Source of the DNA: Rotaria sordida
Taxonomy: Eukaryota > Rotifera > Eurotatoria > Philodinida > Philodinidae
NCBI GenBank assembly: GCA_905250125.1
Contig: CAJNOL010001045.1
Coordinates: forward strand, 19,824 to 83,823
Direction: 5' to 3'
Length of the DNA: 64,000 bases
Part shown: positions 1-11,736 of the stretch, piece after piece
Layout: every line of letters starts with the position of its first letter
How positions within the stretch are numbered: the stretch's first letter is position 1
Notes under the pieces: model-generated
The model's database searches: none
What the model saw: the letters and a program-made list of their open reading frames with translations, nothing else
Told to the model about the DNA's origin: nothing
Made by a program: the position numbers and the translations under genes

Positions 1-1037
1 TAACAATTGAATATAGTTTATCACATCACATGCGACGATGATTCTTACGAAGACTTTGAACCATAGCCTGTAATAGTTATACTAAGTTGTTTGACCTTTT
101 GTTTGATTCTATAGACCAATAAATTTTAATTTTTAACTTCCCAGTTATTCTCCTACACTTTCTCTGTTAATAAAGTCAAAACTGTTTCACTCGGTATTTA
201 AATTGATTTATAGGATTTCTTCGATAAATCAATGAAAGTATCAGAAATTTCTTGTACGGAACTTTCTCTTTTCCCTCGTGTCATTGCGTTTATGAAGGCG
301 TGATAAAAACAAATTATATATAGTTTGAAAGAGGAGAAAATTTCCTAACAGCTGATAAAAAAATTATCAGCTCAACACGTATTTAAAGAAGAGATATAAT
401 AGTCGACATTTTTTTATATCGTCATTGTGAAATATGCAAAGATCTAGAACTATTAGAACATTTCTATTTCTTCTCGTGTCATTATGATTATGCATCTCTA
501 ATAAAAATTAGTCATATATCGTTGTAAAGAGGAGAAAATTTCCTATCAAATGGTAAAAAAATTTCTTTTCAGACTTGTGTCTATGAGAAAACAATAAGGA
601 TCGACATTTGTGTCATTACTTTTGCATCGCACGTTAATTACCTCTAGTTTATAAACACAATGTTATACAGTAATTAAGTCTAGTCATATATGTAAAATAT
701 GTGCCTTCTTCTGTTAGATATTATGACTTTCTGTTTATTCTATCAGCTATGTCTTTTCTATGTATACTGTACAGATCTTCTGTTTCCTTCATATGTTTGC
801 CAGTTTTTATTAGTACTGATATCATAAGATTAATCCATGATAATAGAAAAACAAGTAAATTAATACTCCCTCTTTTTCGTCATCAATTTTCTTTCACAAG
901 TATTCAACGCATAGTATCTAACACTTATTCATTGTTAATGAAAATAAATTGAAGTATCTATTTAAAAAATTTTTTCTTAATTACCATGAATAATATGATA
1001 TTCATCTGGTAGTGGAATTTTCGTTTTTATTTCACAT
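1..1037. other. Gene-free left edge with an imperfect direct repeat
   Basis: No convincing coding region is visible. Two diverged direct copies of an approximately 85-nt segment lie at about 266-350 and 462-548. Both contain the words CGTGTCATT and GAGGAGAAAATTTCCTA in the same order. The open frame at 701-952 does not begin with ATG and has no recognisable similarity. This may be old repeat sequence. Confidence 0.4.
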
Positions 1038-1611
1038 ATGAGCCCTTCATCCAATCAGCCAGCTGCAACCTATTCAAGTAATCAATCAGACATGCGAAAT
1101 CAACGAAAGCAAGGGAATCATCATCAAAACAGAATCGATATTGATCAAGCATCAGTTGTGACTTCATACTCAGTGTTCTTGTGTGAATAGACCCTACTTG
1201 ATGATTCCAGAATTAGGTGTGTGACAAGAATATATGCAAAAATGTCTCGGAAGAGTACTATAAAGAAAATTTTTATTACGTTCAATATTCTCTTTCATTT
1301 AATAAACTCGATTGCAATCGTTTCTGTCATATCAAAATCAACAGTTTAATATTTATAAATGTATCGTGGTGTTAAACCAAAACGAGATCCATTAAATAAA
1401 ATTATTCAATCATGTTTATTTGGACAACGGTTTTATTTTTCGGTTCGGTTCACTATTTCTTGTTACAACCAATAGTCGAAAAACTAAAAGTAGTCAAGTT
1501 GTAAAACAATCCTTATTACAAGAATTTCAAGAAGTCTTATCAAGAACGTTTACTTATACACAATCAAGTTATTATCAAACAGAAGTAATAATCTTCTATT
1601 TTATTAAATGA
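1038..1611 (+). pseudogene. Possible decayed coding fragments, unrecognised
   Basis: ATG at 1038 opens a 50-codon frame to TAG at 1188-1190, rich in Asn, Gln and Ser (start MSPSSNQPAATYSSNQ). A second ATG at 1359 opens a frame (MYRGVKPKRDPLNK...) that stops soon after 1430. A frame shifted by one base then stays open to 1611 with coding-like composition (QVVKQSLLQEFQEVLSRTF). The two halves of the second stretch look like one exon broken by a frameshift. I do not recognise the family. It may instead be chance open frames, so confidence is low. Confidence 0.22.
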
Positions 1612-3036
1612 ATAAGTAATATAAAAATATATTCATATTACTAGTGTTGTATTATTTGAAACAAGAATTGAACGTAAGTGTATCACGAAATCGATAAAAT
1701 ATTATCGGTAATAGTAATAATATAGAAGCATTAGTGACTCATTTTGATCAGAAATAAAACAGATATAAACAAGAAAAAAATACTGATTTAATCAGAAAAG
1801 ATCATGATATGAGAACAGAAATTGATAACCTATTATTTAGTCTGAAAAGTACACATAATTGCAATGAATTTTATAAGGATAATAAAAAGATTCAAAAAGA
1901 AAATATTTCCAAACATTTTCTTTTTCTTTCAAATTTTGTAGCTTATCGATTTTTTGCATAATATTGTCATGTTAGAGCTTCTAAACATATCTCAAATATT
2001 CGATTTATCTTTTAAATAAATGATAGTTAGTACTTGTATTGATGAACTAACAATGCGTAGCTATGTTGTCTTGTTCTTATCCAACGTTTGTATGTATTTT
2101 ATACTAATATATATATTCAAATGATTAAGAATCGTCCATTATTGGTATACTACGAGCACACAAAGTGAAAACAGAGCAAAAAAAATCTGAATTCTAATAT
2201 TATATAGTTTTTTCTTTGGTATGCAATATCATTCCGATAATTAATGAAACAAACGTTGGCGATATACAACATTTAATAAAACCTATTTTTTCATGTTAAT
2301 TGTCTTGGACTAGTTTATCTGATTGAAGAATTGGGAACAGAAATAATTCTACAGGGTATCGTTCATATCGAACATGTTATGTTCTACAATCAAAACAATA
2401 TAACTGAAGTATTATAACAACATGTTCAACATGCTCTTTATACTTATGACATGTGTATTACAAAATTTTTCTTCATCAAATGACTTTCTTGATGAATTAA
2501 CATAAATAAAAAGTCAGTAATGATAATATAAAGAACTCGGATGTATAAACATCTGCTAAAGTGATCTTAAATCGCACTCAGCACAATATATTAACTCATT
2601 AATATTGATTCGTCCATGACTGTTGGAAATTGATCGGATAGATAACAGTCAAAGAGTAATTCATAATTGATCGAGGCAAAAGAGGTGTCAATTAATCGAA
2701 TCATTAAAAATATTTCAAAATCTTTCTATCCGTATCGCTAATGGCCAAGGAATACTAGTTCACTTCACAATCAAGATGATCAAAACCTATTTCTACAACT
2801 ATGGCATTTCTCGCAATACATTGTTCTCATGAAGAAAGTTCGGTTTAATAATTAGATTGATTTTCTGTACATGTTTTCAAACTAATAAAAAATTCGAGTT
2901 ATTTCCCACTTGAAGTGGGTCCATAAAAAGGGATGCAACTGTGCACGTGGGCATGAGACTTGTTTTCATTTACAATGACATCCACACTCCAAACCAATGA
3001 AACAATAAGAAAAGTTTTCCAATGTTATAGTATCTT
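1612..3036. other. No gene recognised
   Basis: A+T-rich sequence with stops in all frames and no recognisable motif. It lies between the weak coding fragments and the 3' end of the minus-strand F-box pseudogene. Confidence 0.4.
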
Positions 3037-5545
3037 TTATATATCATAAAACTTAATTAAAATCAATTCATATTTCTTGTTCATTTTTTGTTTTCTTATA
3101 AGAATATAAGAATTTCTACATGATTTATTTTTATTCAACCTATCAACATAGACTTTAATTTTCAATGAAGGAAAATATTGATAAACATCTTTTGAAAATG
3201 TTATTGGCTCTTCAATAATTAATTGATTCACCTTAGAACAATTACGACGCATTGCATCGCTTGTAAAATTCATTGTTACAGTTTTTATGTCATAATAATT
3301 GACTTTTAAGTAAGTTAAATGTGGTAGATGTGCCTGTTTCCAAAAGAAATTGTTCAATATAATTGTTTTTCGCACGCTTGAAATCAAGTAATATTAGATG
3401 AGTAAATTCAATAACTGAATATGATGAATAATCATTATAATTGCCATATTACATTCGCCAATTCTCTGTAAAGAAACATTTGAGCAATGGAAAAGCTTGA
3501 CTAATTTGCATGAAGAATTCATGTTCGAATGGAATGAAATCATACACAGACAAGTGAGTTACACTATTAAATAAAATAAATGGAAAGTGAGTTGTAATCA
3601 TTTCCAGATGAGTAAATGTGAATGGAAGTAAGTCAACATGACATATAGTTCCAACTGCACCAAAATAATCTATAATACAAGCTGTTTGTTCATATTTTAT
3701 ATTTTTAAATGTTTGTTGAATATTATTACTAGATATTCGAGAACATGAATAATCAATGAGAGTTTGTGTACTAATATAAAAGTTGAATGTATGAAGTTGA
3801 GACATAAGAACAAGAATTTCATTCTGAAGATATGTCCCATCAACATATGGACTTGTATTAGAATCCAATCGACTACTCTTTCCCATCCGAAGATATAAAG
3901 TTAATTTTTCTAGATGAGTCATACGACGGAGAAGTGATGCAATCAAATCATTAGTATCCCAAAAGACATTATAACTTGTTAATGAGAAACACTTTAAATT
4001 ATGTATATAACCCTATAAAAAATATCTTTAGAATATATATATATTTATAAGTTGAACTAATATTAAAAAATTAATGTAGAGAAAGTAATCTTTTTAGCTG
4101 AACTCATTTTCAATATTTTCTTCAATATTTCTAAACTTTCTCCAAATTGAAAATAGAAAATAGTTAGAGATGAGTTCAATAGAAAAATAATCAATTTCCT
4201 TGAATATGACAAAATTTTCAAAACCTAAACTTCAAATAGATTATGAAATCTGCATGAAATATCCTTAATATGATAAAATAAAATAATTCTAATTTCTAGT
4301 GTATAACTATCATTATTATAGACATTTCTAATTAACAAAAATTTGTTTTTGGAAATATTTTCATCGATATGATCTAAAACATTGCCATTTCTTTTTGATA
4401 ATGTGGTCTTATATTGCATGTGTATTTCTAAGTATGTTTTTTAAATCTAAGAAATTCTATATGATACTCTTCGTTTTCTTAAAATTACTCTGATATCAGA
4501 GCTATTATGATCGAATGTGAGATGAATATATAAAATTCATAAATTCTGCAGTTTTTATTTGATTATTCAAGGAAAATTGTTTTCCTTCTGTATTCAAACA
4601 AATATTTATGATTAATAGTTTATATATTTGCTAAAACAGCAACGTAATCCAATCGATTTGTTTCTTGAATATTTCAAGAAAATAAAAAACCAAGTTAAAA
4701 AGTTAATTTCTAAGCAAGTACTAGATAATCTTTTCTTTTGTTTGTTGCAACATTCAAATACTCATTTTTCAACTATTTGACTTACTAATTCTGGTGAGTG
4801 ACTAATAATTATTTATCAAACAATTTAGATTCATAGGAAAACAAGAACAACTAACTATTTCTAATCGTTTCACAATGATCAAAACTTCAATACTCTATTC
4901 ACTATTCTAATTAGTAATCGTAATGTAAGTTAATATTAAACATTAACATTATTTTATCGTAGATATTATTTCTTAAATTAAAACAACAATTCAAATAATA
5001 TCAACTCACTATATTGATAGGGATCAACGTATACTTGAAGATACAATAAAATTGAACGTTGAATGTAGTTAGTTGTTTGAGACGACCATCAAGTAAAGAG
5101 ACAATCATCAAAACTAAGCACATTAATACATAAAGTAGTAAGTGTCGAAGTGAAATATGTAGTTGATGGCAAACAAGATAGAGAAAAAGGTGGATATTCG
5201 TCCACAGATGATGATCTAATAATTGTTAAATGCTGTAGATTTTGAAAGACATCTATGATGTGTGCATAAATATTTCTATTATAAATCTTCAATGACGTTC
5301 CAACACGATTTTCATCATTATTATGAAGAATAAGATCTGTTATCTGACGTTGAAAAATATGTTGAAATGCTGATTTATCTAAAAAACAAAATGTAAATCA
5401 ATGCTTTTACATTTTTTGTTACTGTAAAAGCATGTTAAGTACTTACCTGTAAAATAACAAACTATCTTCTGCTTGAAATTGAAAAGTTCCAAATAAGTCA
5501 AATTTGGATAATCACCAGCAAGAAGAATATGTTCCATATATGTTG

Positions 5546-6652
5546 TGTCGAGACAGTAGTGTCAAACTTGAAACTTGAATTCAATTGAGTTTTCAACTTT
5601 CAAGTTTCAAGTTTCAAGTTTCAACTTTCAACTTTCAACCTTCAAGTTTCAACTTTCAAGTTTCAATTCAAGTTTCAACTTTCAACTTTCAATGAAAATA
5701 TAAAGATTTTGGAGATATTGATTCACTAGTGCAGATAATCTTTATATAGTGATTGACTTTGAATGCTGATCCATTCAGATATATATTCATTCAACTTATC
5801 AACCCTTGCTCGACAAAATTCAAAAAATAAATAACTGTTTCCTTTGTCTCCTACATGTCTGGAAAGGACTGGCTGCAAAAGGACTGATCGCGACGGGACT
5901 GATGGAGAAATGAGTGGCCAGTCCTTTCGCGGCACCCACAGCAGCTGCGACGTGAGGTATGTCGTAGTGTGGTCAGTCCTTTCGCGGCACCCACAGCAGC
6001 TGCGACGTGATGTATGTCGTAGCGTGGCCAGTCCTTTCGCGGCACCCACAGCAGCTGCGACGTGATGTATGTCGTAGCGTGGCCAGTCCTTTCGCGGCAC
6101 CCACAGCAGCTGCGACGTGATGTATGTCGTAGCGTGGCCAGTCCTTTCGCGGCACCCACAGCAGCTGCGACGTGATGTATGTCGTAGCGTGGCCAGTCCT
6201 TTCGCGGCACCCACAGCAGCTGCGACGTGATGTATGTCGTAGTGTGGCCACTCATTTCTCCATCAGTCCCGTCGCGATCAATCCTTTTGCAGCCAGTCCT
6301 TTCCAGACATGTAGGAGACAAAGGAAACAGTTATTTATTTTTTGAATTTTGTCGAGCAAGGGTTGATAAGTTGAATGAATATATATCTGAATGGATCAGC
6401 ATTCAAAGTCAATCACTATATAAAGATTATCTGCACTAGTGAATCAATATCTCCAAAATCTTTATATTTTCATTGAAAGTTGAAAGTTGAAACTTGAATT
6501 GAAACTTGAAAGTTGAAACTTGAAACTTGAAAGTTGAAACTTGAAAGTTGAAACTTGAAAGTTGAAACTTGAAAGTTGAAACTTGAAAACTCACTTGAAA
6601 CTTGAAAACTCAATTGAATTCAAGTTTCAAGTTTTACATATTTGTGTCGAGA
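5546..6652. mobile_element. Foldback DNA element (hAT-like ends) with 8-bp target site duplication
   Basis: The element spans 5554-6644. It is flanked by direct repeats TGTCGAGA at 5546-5553 and 6645-6652. Its ends are CAGTAGTGTCAAACT (left) and, read inward from the right, CAAATATGTAAAACT (10 of 15 identical). Both arms, about 5554-5918 and about 6244-6644, are long near-perfect inverted repeats. The outer part of each arm is a string of short AAGTTTCAACTTTC-type subrepeats; the inner part is unique sequence. Six 55-bp tandem units form the centre. There is no transposase. An 8-bp duplication and CAG-type ends are typical of hAT transposons, and long arms built from subrepeats recall Drosophila foldback elements. 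Removing the element plus one duplication copy rejoins the F-box exon in frame, which supports the boundaries. Confidence 0.85.
5914..6243. repeat. Six tandem 55-bp units (minisatellite core of the foldback element)
   Basis: Units begin at 5914, 5969, 6024, 6079, 6134 and 6189, each starting GTGGCCAGTCCTTTCGCGGC or a one-base variant. They are G+C-rich relative to the surroundings and almost identical. The long open frames on both strands here are by-products of the repeat and carry no recognisable protein. The unit is followed by the start of the right inverted arm. Confidence 0.95.
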
Positions 6653-7145
6653 ATGAGTTTTCTGATACAATTATGTTTTTTGAGGTAATATATAAGTACA
6701 AAATCGATCAATTTTGTCATCAACTATTGATGACATTTTTACAAAATTGAGAATGCTAGTAAATACATCATCTTCTACTAAAGCATTAATCTGTTCATTC
6801 TTAATTCCAAATAGAGAATAAAGAACATCAATGTTATTAAGTTTCTTCAAGATGATGAACAATATTTCATAAGGTAGATCAAGAGGATGAATGTCAGATT
6901 GATACATGTTTACTTATCACTGTCACTTTCTTGAAAAAGACATATATATATATTTGTTTTTTTTTCTAATGACCGTTTCCGTCAGCCAAGAATAGAATGA
7001 ATGTATGACAACAATGTAGACAAAAGAAAAAATATGTAATTGATGAGTCATTCAATATGCTCATCAAGGAATACTGTTCTTTATCAGCATGTTTTTTTTT
7101 ATTTTGTTGTCGTTAAAATTCATAATGTTCATTTATACGAAAGTC

Positions 7146-7802
7146 AGTAGTGTAGAACTCTTTAAGTCGTAACGACTTTTCAACTATTCAACTATTCGGG
7201 TGTAAGTGTCAAAGTGGGTGCTGGGTGTAGGCGTAAGTGTCCTTTTCATCAACACCCACCCCTCAAACCAACGCCCACACCCGCTAATAGCATCCCAGGA
7301 ATGCTAGAGGCCTCTTAGGTGATGCTAGTAGTATCTCAGGAAAGCCAAAGACTTCCCAGGCGGTGCTAGTAGCATTCCTGGACTGCTAGTAGCATCTCAG
7401 AAATGTTAGTGGCTATGAAGGTGAGGCTATTAGCATCCCAGGAATGCCAGAAGCACCCCTGGTGATGTTAGTAGCATCCCAGGAATGTCAGAGACGTCCC
7501 AGCTGACGCTAGAGGCATCCAAGGTGATGCTAGTAGGATCCCAGGTGATGCTAGTAGTATCTCAGATGAATCTAGTAGTATCTCAAAAATGCCAGAGACT
7601 TCTCAGGCGGTGCTAGTAGCATCTCGGGAATGCTAAAGGCTACCAAGGTGAGGCTATTAGCATCTCAGGAATGCCAGAGGCATCTGAGGTGAAGCTAATA
7701 CCATCCCAGGTGACTATTGAATAGTTGAATAGTCGTAAATTCGACTTTTCAACTTTTGAATAGTTGAAAAGTCGTAACGACTTTTCGAGTTTTACATGTA
7801 TG
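7146..7802. mobile_element. Second inverted-repeat element with a minisatellite core
   Basis: The left end is CAGTAGTGTAGAACTC. The right end read inward is CATACATGTAAAACTC (11 of 16 identical). Short arms contain GTCGTAACGACTTTTCAACT and related TTGAATAGTTGAA words in inverted orientation (about 7160-7200 and 7716-7790). The centre is a diverged minisatellite. The layout and the outermost bases resemble the element at 5554-6644, but the internal sequence is unrelated. I see no matching 8-bp flanking duplication, so the insertion is probably older or rearranged. Confidence 0.6.
7283..7713. repeat. Minisatellite with alternating 20- and 21-bp units
   Basis: About 21 diverged copies of a unit like GCTAGTAGCATCCCAGGAAT alternate with a 21-bp version ending GGTGAT. 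This gives a higher-order period of about 41 bp. Units differ by several substitutions, so the array is older than the 55-bp array at 5914-6243. It codes for nothing convincing, since 41 is not a multiple of three. Confidence 0.85.
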
Positions 7803-9796
7803 TTTATTAACAAATTAATGTCGTTATTAAAGTACTTGTACGATATTAAATAACACATTTATTGTAGATATGCCTTTAAACAGATTACTACCTTTAGCAG
7901 AGTACTTAAAAAAACATGCCTTCATATGAATGTATAAGGATTCTACTCTGTTTAATATGATCAACGAATAAAATATATTTCTGTGTTAATTAAAATATAT
8001 AACTTTATGATTTTATGGCGTAAATATCAAACAAAAAGGTAAATTAAAATATCTATTTTTTGAAATGAAAATTCATGATGATGATATAAAATAAGTCGAG
8101 GTTCTTGATATTTAGTACGAAATCATCTAACTAAAAAACGTATAATATTAACAAATAAAAGTTTGTCTTTCATAGATATATGAGAATTAATTAAATCATA
8201 TTCATCAAAAGATTTGTCACCCATATCAATATCGATACAGAATTGATTTAATAAAAGACAAAGAAAAATCGATGATAGACTTTGCAATTTATAACTGAGG
8301 TCGATTGATGGATTGCAACATTTATCAGGCTCTTAGCGAAAGAATTGTTAAAAAAAGGATGTTCCCCACGTACTTTGCCACGATACTACGATGTATGTCG
8401 ATTTCGTTATTGGGTATTTTATAAAATAAGTTCAGATTCTTTTGTATTATTTCTTTTTATCTTCTTCCGATTAAACATTTTTCTTTTTTGCAAAAGACAG
8501 CTATTCAAAAACTTCTATTTCAGCGTAGATTTGAGGGCATTGACAATCATCTCATGAATTTTCATAGGTATCTATCGTATATTCTCCATATATGTATAAA
8601 GATTTTGCATAATTCAATATAAATATGTGTTATCGTTAATAAAATATATCGTTTGTTATATATTTGAATAAATATAAAAAGAAAAAGAAACAGTGATAAA
8701 ACCGGTAATATGTTTATATTTAATAAGAAAGATATGGCAAGCATTTTTTTTCTTTGAAGGTTAATAAACCATTCAATTGTTTTCTACCGCGAAGTTCAAT
8801 TTCGATAGCTAGTTTTTTTAATTGTTGTTTACCTTTAATAATAATCTACACACATGATGAATTTGAGAATAAATTAAAGAAAAAAAAAGCCATTATTTGT
8901 TTTTATTATTAAGAAAAATTCAACTTACGAGAATAATCAAGAATTAAAAATTATGACTAAGGAAAATTTACCTTTATTAATCTACATATAACGAAAGCTA
9001 ATCATTACAGATTTTATAGAAGAAAAAAGGAAACTATTATTAGTTTATAGAAGTCAGATTGATCCAAATTGTTAGCATCCATCTAGAACATAACGATGAT
9101 TTATAGTCTGACCGAATAAATATAATATTATTATTCTATTTCTTTCTTTCTATTTTGATAGGTTACTTGATTCAATAGTACAAACTGTAATCGAGTCAAC
9201 GACAAATGAAACAAAATAGTAAATCTCTAATTTGTTAATTAACTGTATTAAAATACTACCTGACCTTTATTCTCATTCTTGAGTTTATCTCACAAATGAA
9301 CTTCCGTTTTTCGGTTAAACATTTGAAAATAAAATAAAACAGAAATTAGAAGTAACAGACATTTCCATTTATTAAGTGTTCTTTTATCAATTATTACATA
9401 GTTCTTTCAACACATTCGTTTACACTGGATGTTTGGCTTTCTCTTATTTTATAGACAATTCATTCATTGTAACATAACATTGACTAACATATAAGTTGTA
9501 TTATAATTATATCTGATTCGATTCTCTTTCTGTTTGAAATATATACTTGTCCTACATATGACAAAACTGTTTGATATCTTCTACTCACTGCTTTGGTACT
9601 ATGTGTACAATTTTTTAGCATGTAGATTTGACACAATCACCGAAATACTTTGACTAGAAAAGTTTTGAATAATTTGTTCGTAGAGAAATAATACTTATTC
9701 GATTGTTTAATTTACTTTATTTTATACCAAAGAAAATAAAACATATGAAAAATAGAATATTACGTAATTGATGTCAGTAAATCGATATTTTGTTTG
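7803..9796. other. No gene recognised
   Basis: A+T-rich sequence with only short open frames. A 33-codon minus-strand frame near 8130-8230 (MGDKSFDEYDLINSH...) has coding-like look but no recognisable family. No RNA gene or repeat boundary was identified. Confidence 0.35.
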
Positions 9797-10171
9797 CTAG
9801 TTTTTTTGTTTGTCGTGTAATTCAGTTATGTCAGAATGTAATTTATTAATTTCTTTTCGTTGTTTGTCTAATTTTTCTGTAATATATTGATTAAGTTCTT
9901 GACATTTTTGTTTATAAAAACAATCAATTTTTTCATGAGAATCAATACATCATTGAGCAAATTTTTCACGAGCACAATCGAGAATTTGATCAATATCTAC
10001 TATTGTAAGTCGTTTACCGAATTTATTGATCTAATCGATTAAAGGATTTATTTGAGAGTTGACTAAATCATAATGATCAATAAAATATCCTCGGCAAAGA
10101 TGTTGATTACAACAATAATATAAAGCTCGAGATATACATATACATGTTTGAATAGCACACTGCTCAGACAT
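9797..10171 (-). pseudogene. Small Cys/His-rich coiled-coil protein, two internal stops
   Basis: From ATG at 10169-10171 one frame runs 125 codons to TAG at 9797-9799, interrupted by two in-frame stops: TAG at 10031-10033 (codon 47) and TGA at 9950-9952 (codon 74). The first 30 residues carry a Cys/His pattern (C5, C10, C12, C20, C21, H24, C26, H33) that could bind zinc in B-box fashion. The C-terminal half is Lys/Glu/Gln-rich (QELNQYITEKLDKQRKEINK) and likely coiled-coil. The pattern resembles a short multicopy family I recall from bdelloid proteomes; that match is from memory. The frame is otherwise kept, so the copy died recently by point mutation or is a retained relic. Function is unknown. 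Confidence 0.6.
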
Positions 10172-11736
10172 TTGTAAATAGAAAGAAATGCAATATGTTT
10201 TCACCTAGGTGATGATGATGCAGCTTGAAGAAAAGAATATTCAATATATATTACTTTTTTTTAAACATATAAAATCTTTGTTGGATGAAGAACAGAAAAA
10301 AAATTCAAGCTGACTTATATACTGAATGGTAAGTAAAGTTGAAAAATGTTTAACGAATTTCGAAAATTTAATAATAGAAAGAAAAATATTTAGATTTTAA
10401 AACTTGTTTCAAGTAATCATAAGTTATTAATTAAAATATTTACCAAAAAAATTTATGATATTACAAAACAAAACAGTAGGTCTTCACTATGATAGTTAGA
10501 TCTGTGTTATTGATAAATGAAGCCTAATCGTCGCTACTAATTGTTTATTAAGATTTTTTGACAAAATTTTCTAGGTGACAATGAGAAGCTGCATTTCAGT
10601 CAAATTTCTTAACAGTACATTGTCTTATATTTTGATATTCTTTCTTGGAAAAAATATTTTATTATTTTAAAATACTTGTTTTATTATATCAAAATATATT
10701 TCTCCGATAAAATCATTGAAAGCGAAAATTCCAAACAGATTTTTAAAGCCCGAAAAATATCTCTTCAAATCTTCAAAGTCATATTGGTTTTCTGAAAAAC
10801 TCTTTTAATTAAAAACTATGCAAATAAATGGCACACAATAAAAGATCCCCGTAAAAACTTTGTACACTTGAACGTAATGGAAGACTTAGGATCTTCTTTT
10901 GCTAGGATGAGGATTATTCAATGTGTGTTAGGAATGCCAAGCAAAGAATAGATATTAAACTAAGAAGCATCAATAGTATATAGAACTTTTGCAAGTCTTT
11001 GGATGAAACGTATATGACAAGTAAAAATCTTGTCAACTTTTCAATATAAATACTATCATGATAGTTAATATCATTTCTGTAGAAATGAACTGACGCCTAT
11101 TTATTTGTTATTAGAGAGAATATGAAAAATAAAGAACTTTGATTATTTACTAATATATAACGAATTATATTTGAATGTAATTGTGCCTCTCAGTTTGTCT
11201 TATTTCAAGAAATATTTCGATAGTAACTCATAAGGATACAAAAATTGTTACTTAATTGATCGAGTCAGGTTTCTTTTACCCGATTTTTTTGTAATGCAAC
11301 ACTGATAATGAATTTCTGTAAGAAACGAATAAATGTATTAGAAGAGCAATTGTTACTCAGACGCCTGCTATTATTATTATGAAAAGATCAGGTGATGAAT
11401 GAAACGAAAAGCGATAGACAAAAACGAAGAAAAAAAAGAAAGAAAGAAAGAAATCATTACAAAGAAACCTAATTCAAACATTCATTATCATCTTAACAAT
11501 TTTTCAACACAATCGACTAAGGTATTTAAAAGTTCTCTCTTTTCTTCTACAATTGTAATTTAATATATCTATATTAATGAATCAAAATATACTAAATCAT
11601 TACTGAAAAAGATAAATAATAGTATTTCTAACAAATACGAAAAGGTGATCAAATTGGTCAACTTTTGGACGAAACGAATTAGATGATACAAAAAAAAACA
11701 TTCAAGCCATATAATCGAATAGAATACTATTTAAAA
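10172..11736. other. No gene recognised
   Basis: A+T-rich, stop-dense sequence with no open frame of note and no clear repeat. The GAAA tract around 11425-11455 is simple sequence. Confidence 0.4.

Larger units (their letters stand above)
3037..6907 (-). pseudogene. F-box/LRR-like protein pseudogene, interrupted by a foldback element
   Basis: The first exon (from 6907 down) starts with an F-box-like segment: LPYEILFIILKKLNNIDVLY at about residues 10-30. Downstream exons read as leucine-rich, F-box-associated sequence: 5447-5545, 5011-5378 (QRQITDLILHNN, then NIYAHIIDVFQNLQHLTI), 3449-4012 (SLLRRMTHLEKLTLYL) and 3037-3400 (AHLPHLTYLKVNYYD). Splice signals survive: donor at 5446 with acceptor at 5379, donor at 5010, acceptor at 4013. 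The gene is broken at several points. An extra A in the run near 6675-6680 leads to a stop at 6671-6673. A 1091-bp element sits at 5554-6644. There is a frameshift near 5097, a stop codon at 3449-3451 with open frame on both sides, and a frameshift near 3345. F-box proteins act as substrate receptors of SCF ubiquitin ligases, and this layout resembles a large family I know from bdelloid proteomes. I could not recover the exon expected between 4013 and 5010. Its only near relatives would be other copies, so this reads as a dead paralogue. Confidence 0.8.

Noticed and set aside
5726-6439. Overlapping open frames of 70-160 codons on both strands
   Set aside because: They are generated by the 55-bp tandem units and the inverted arms; both strands stay open because of the repeat, and no protein family is recognised.
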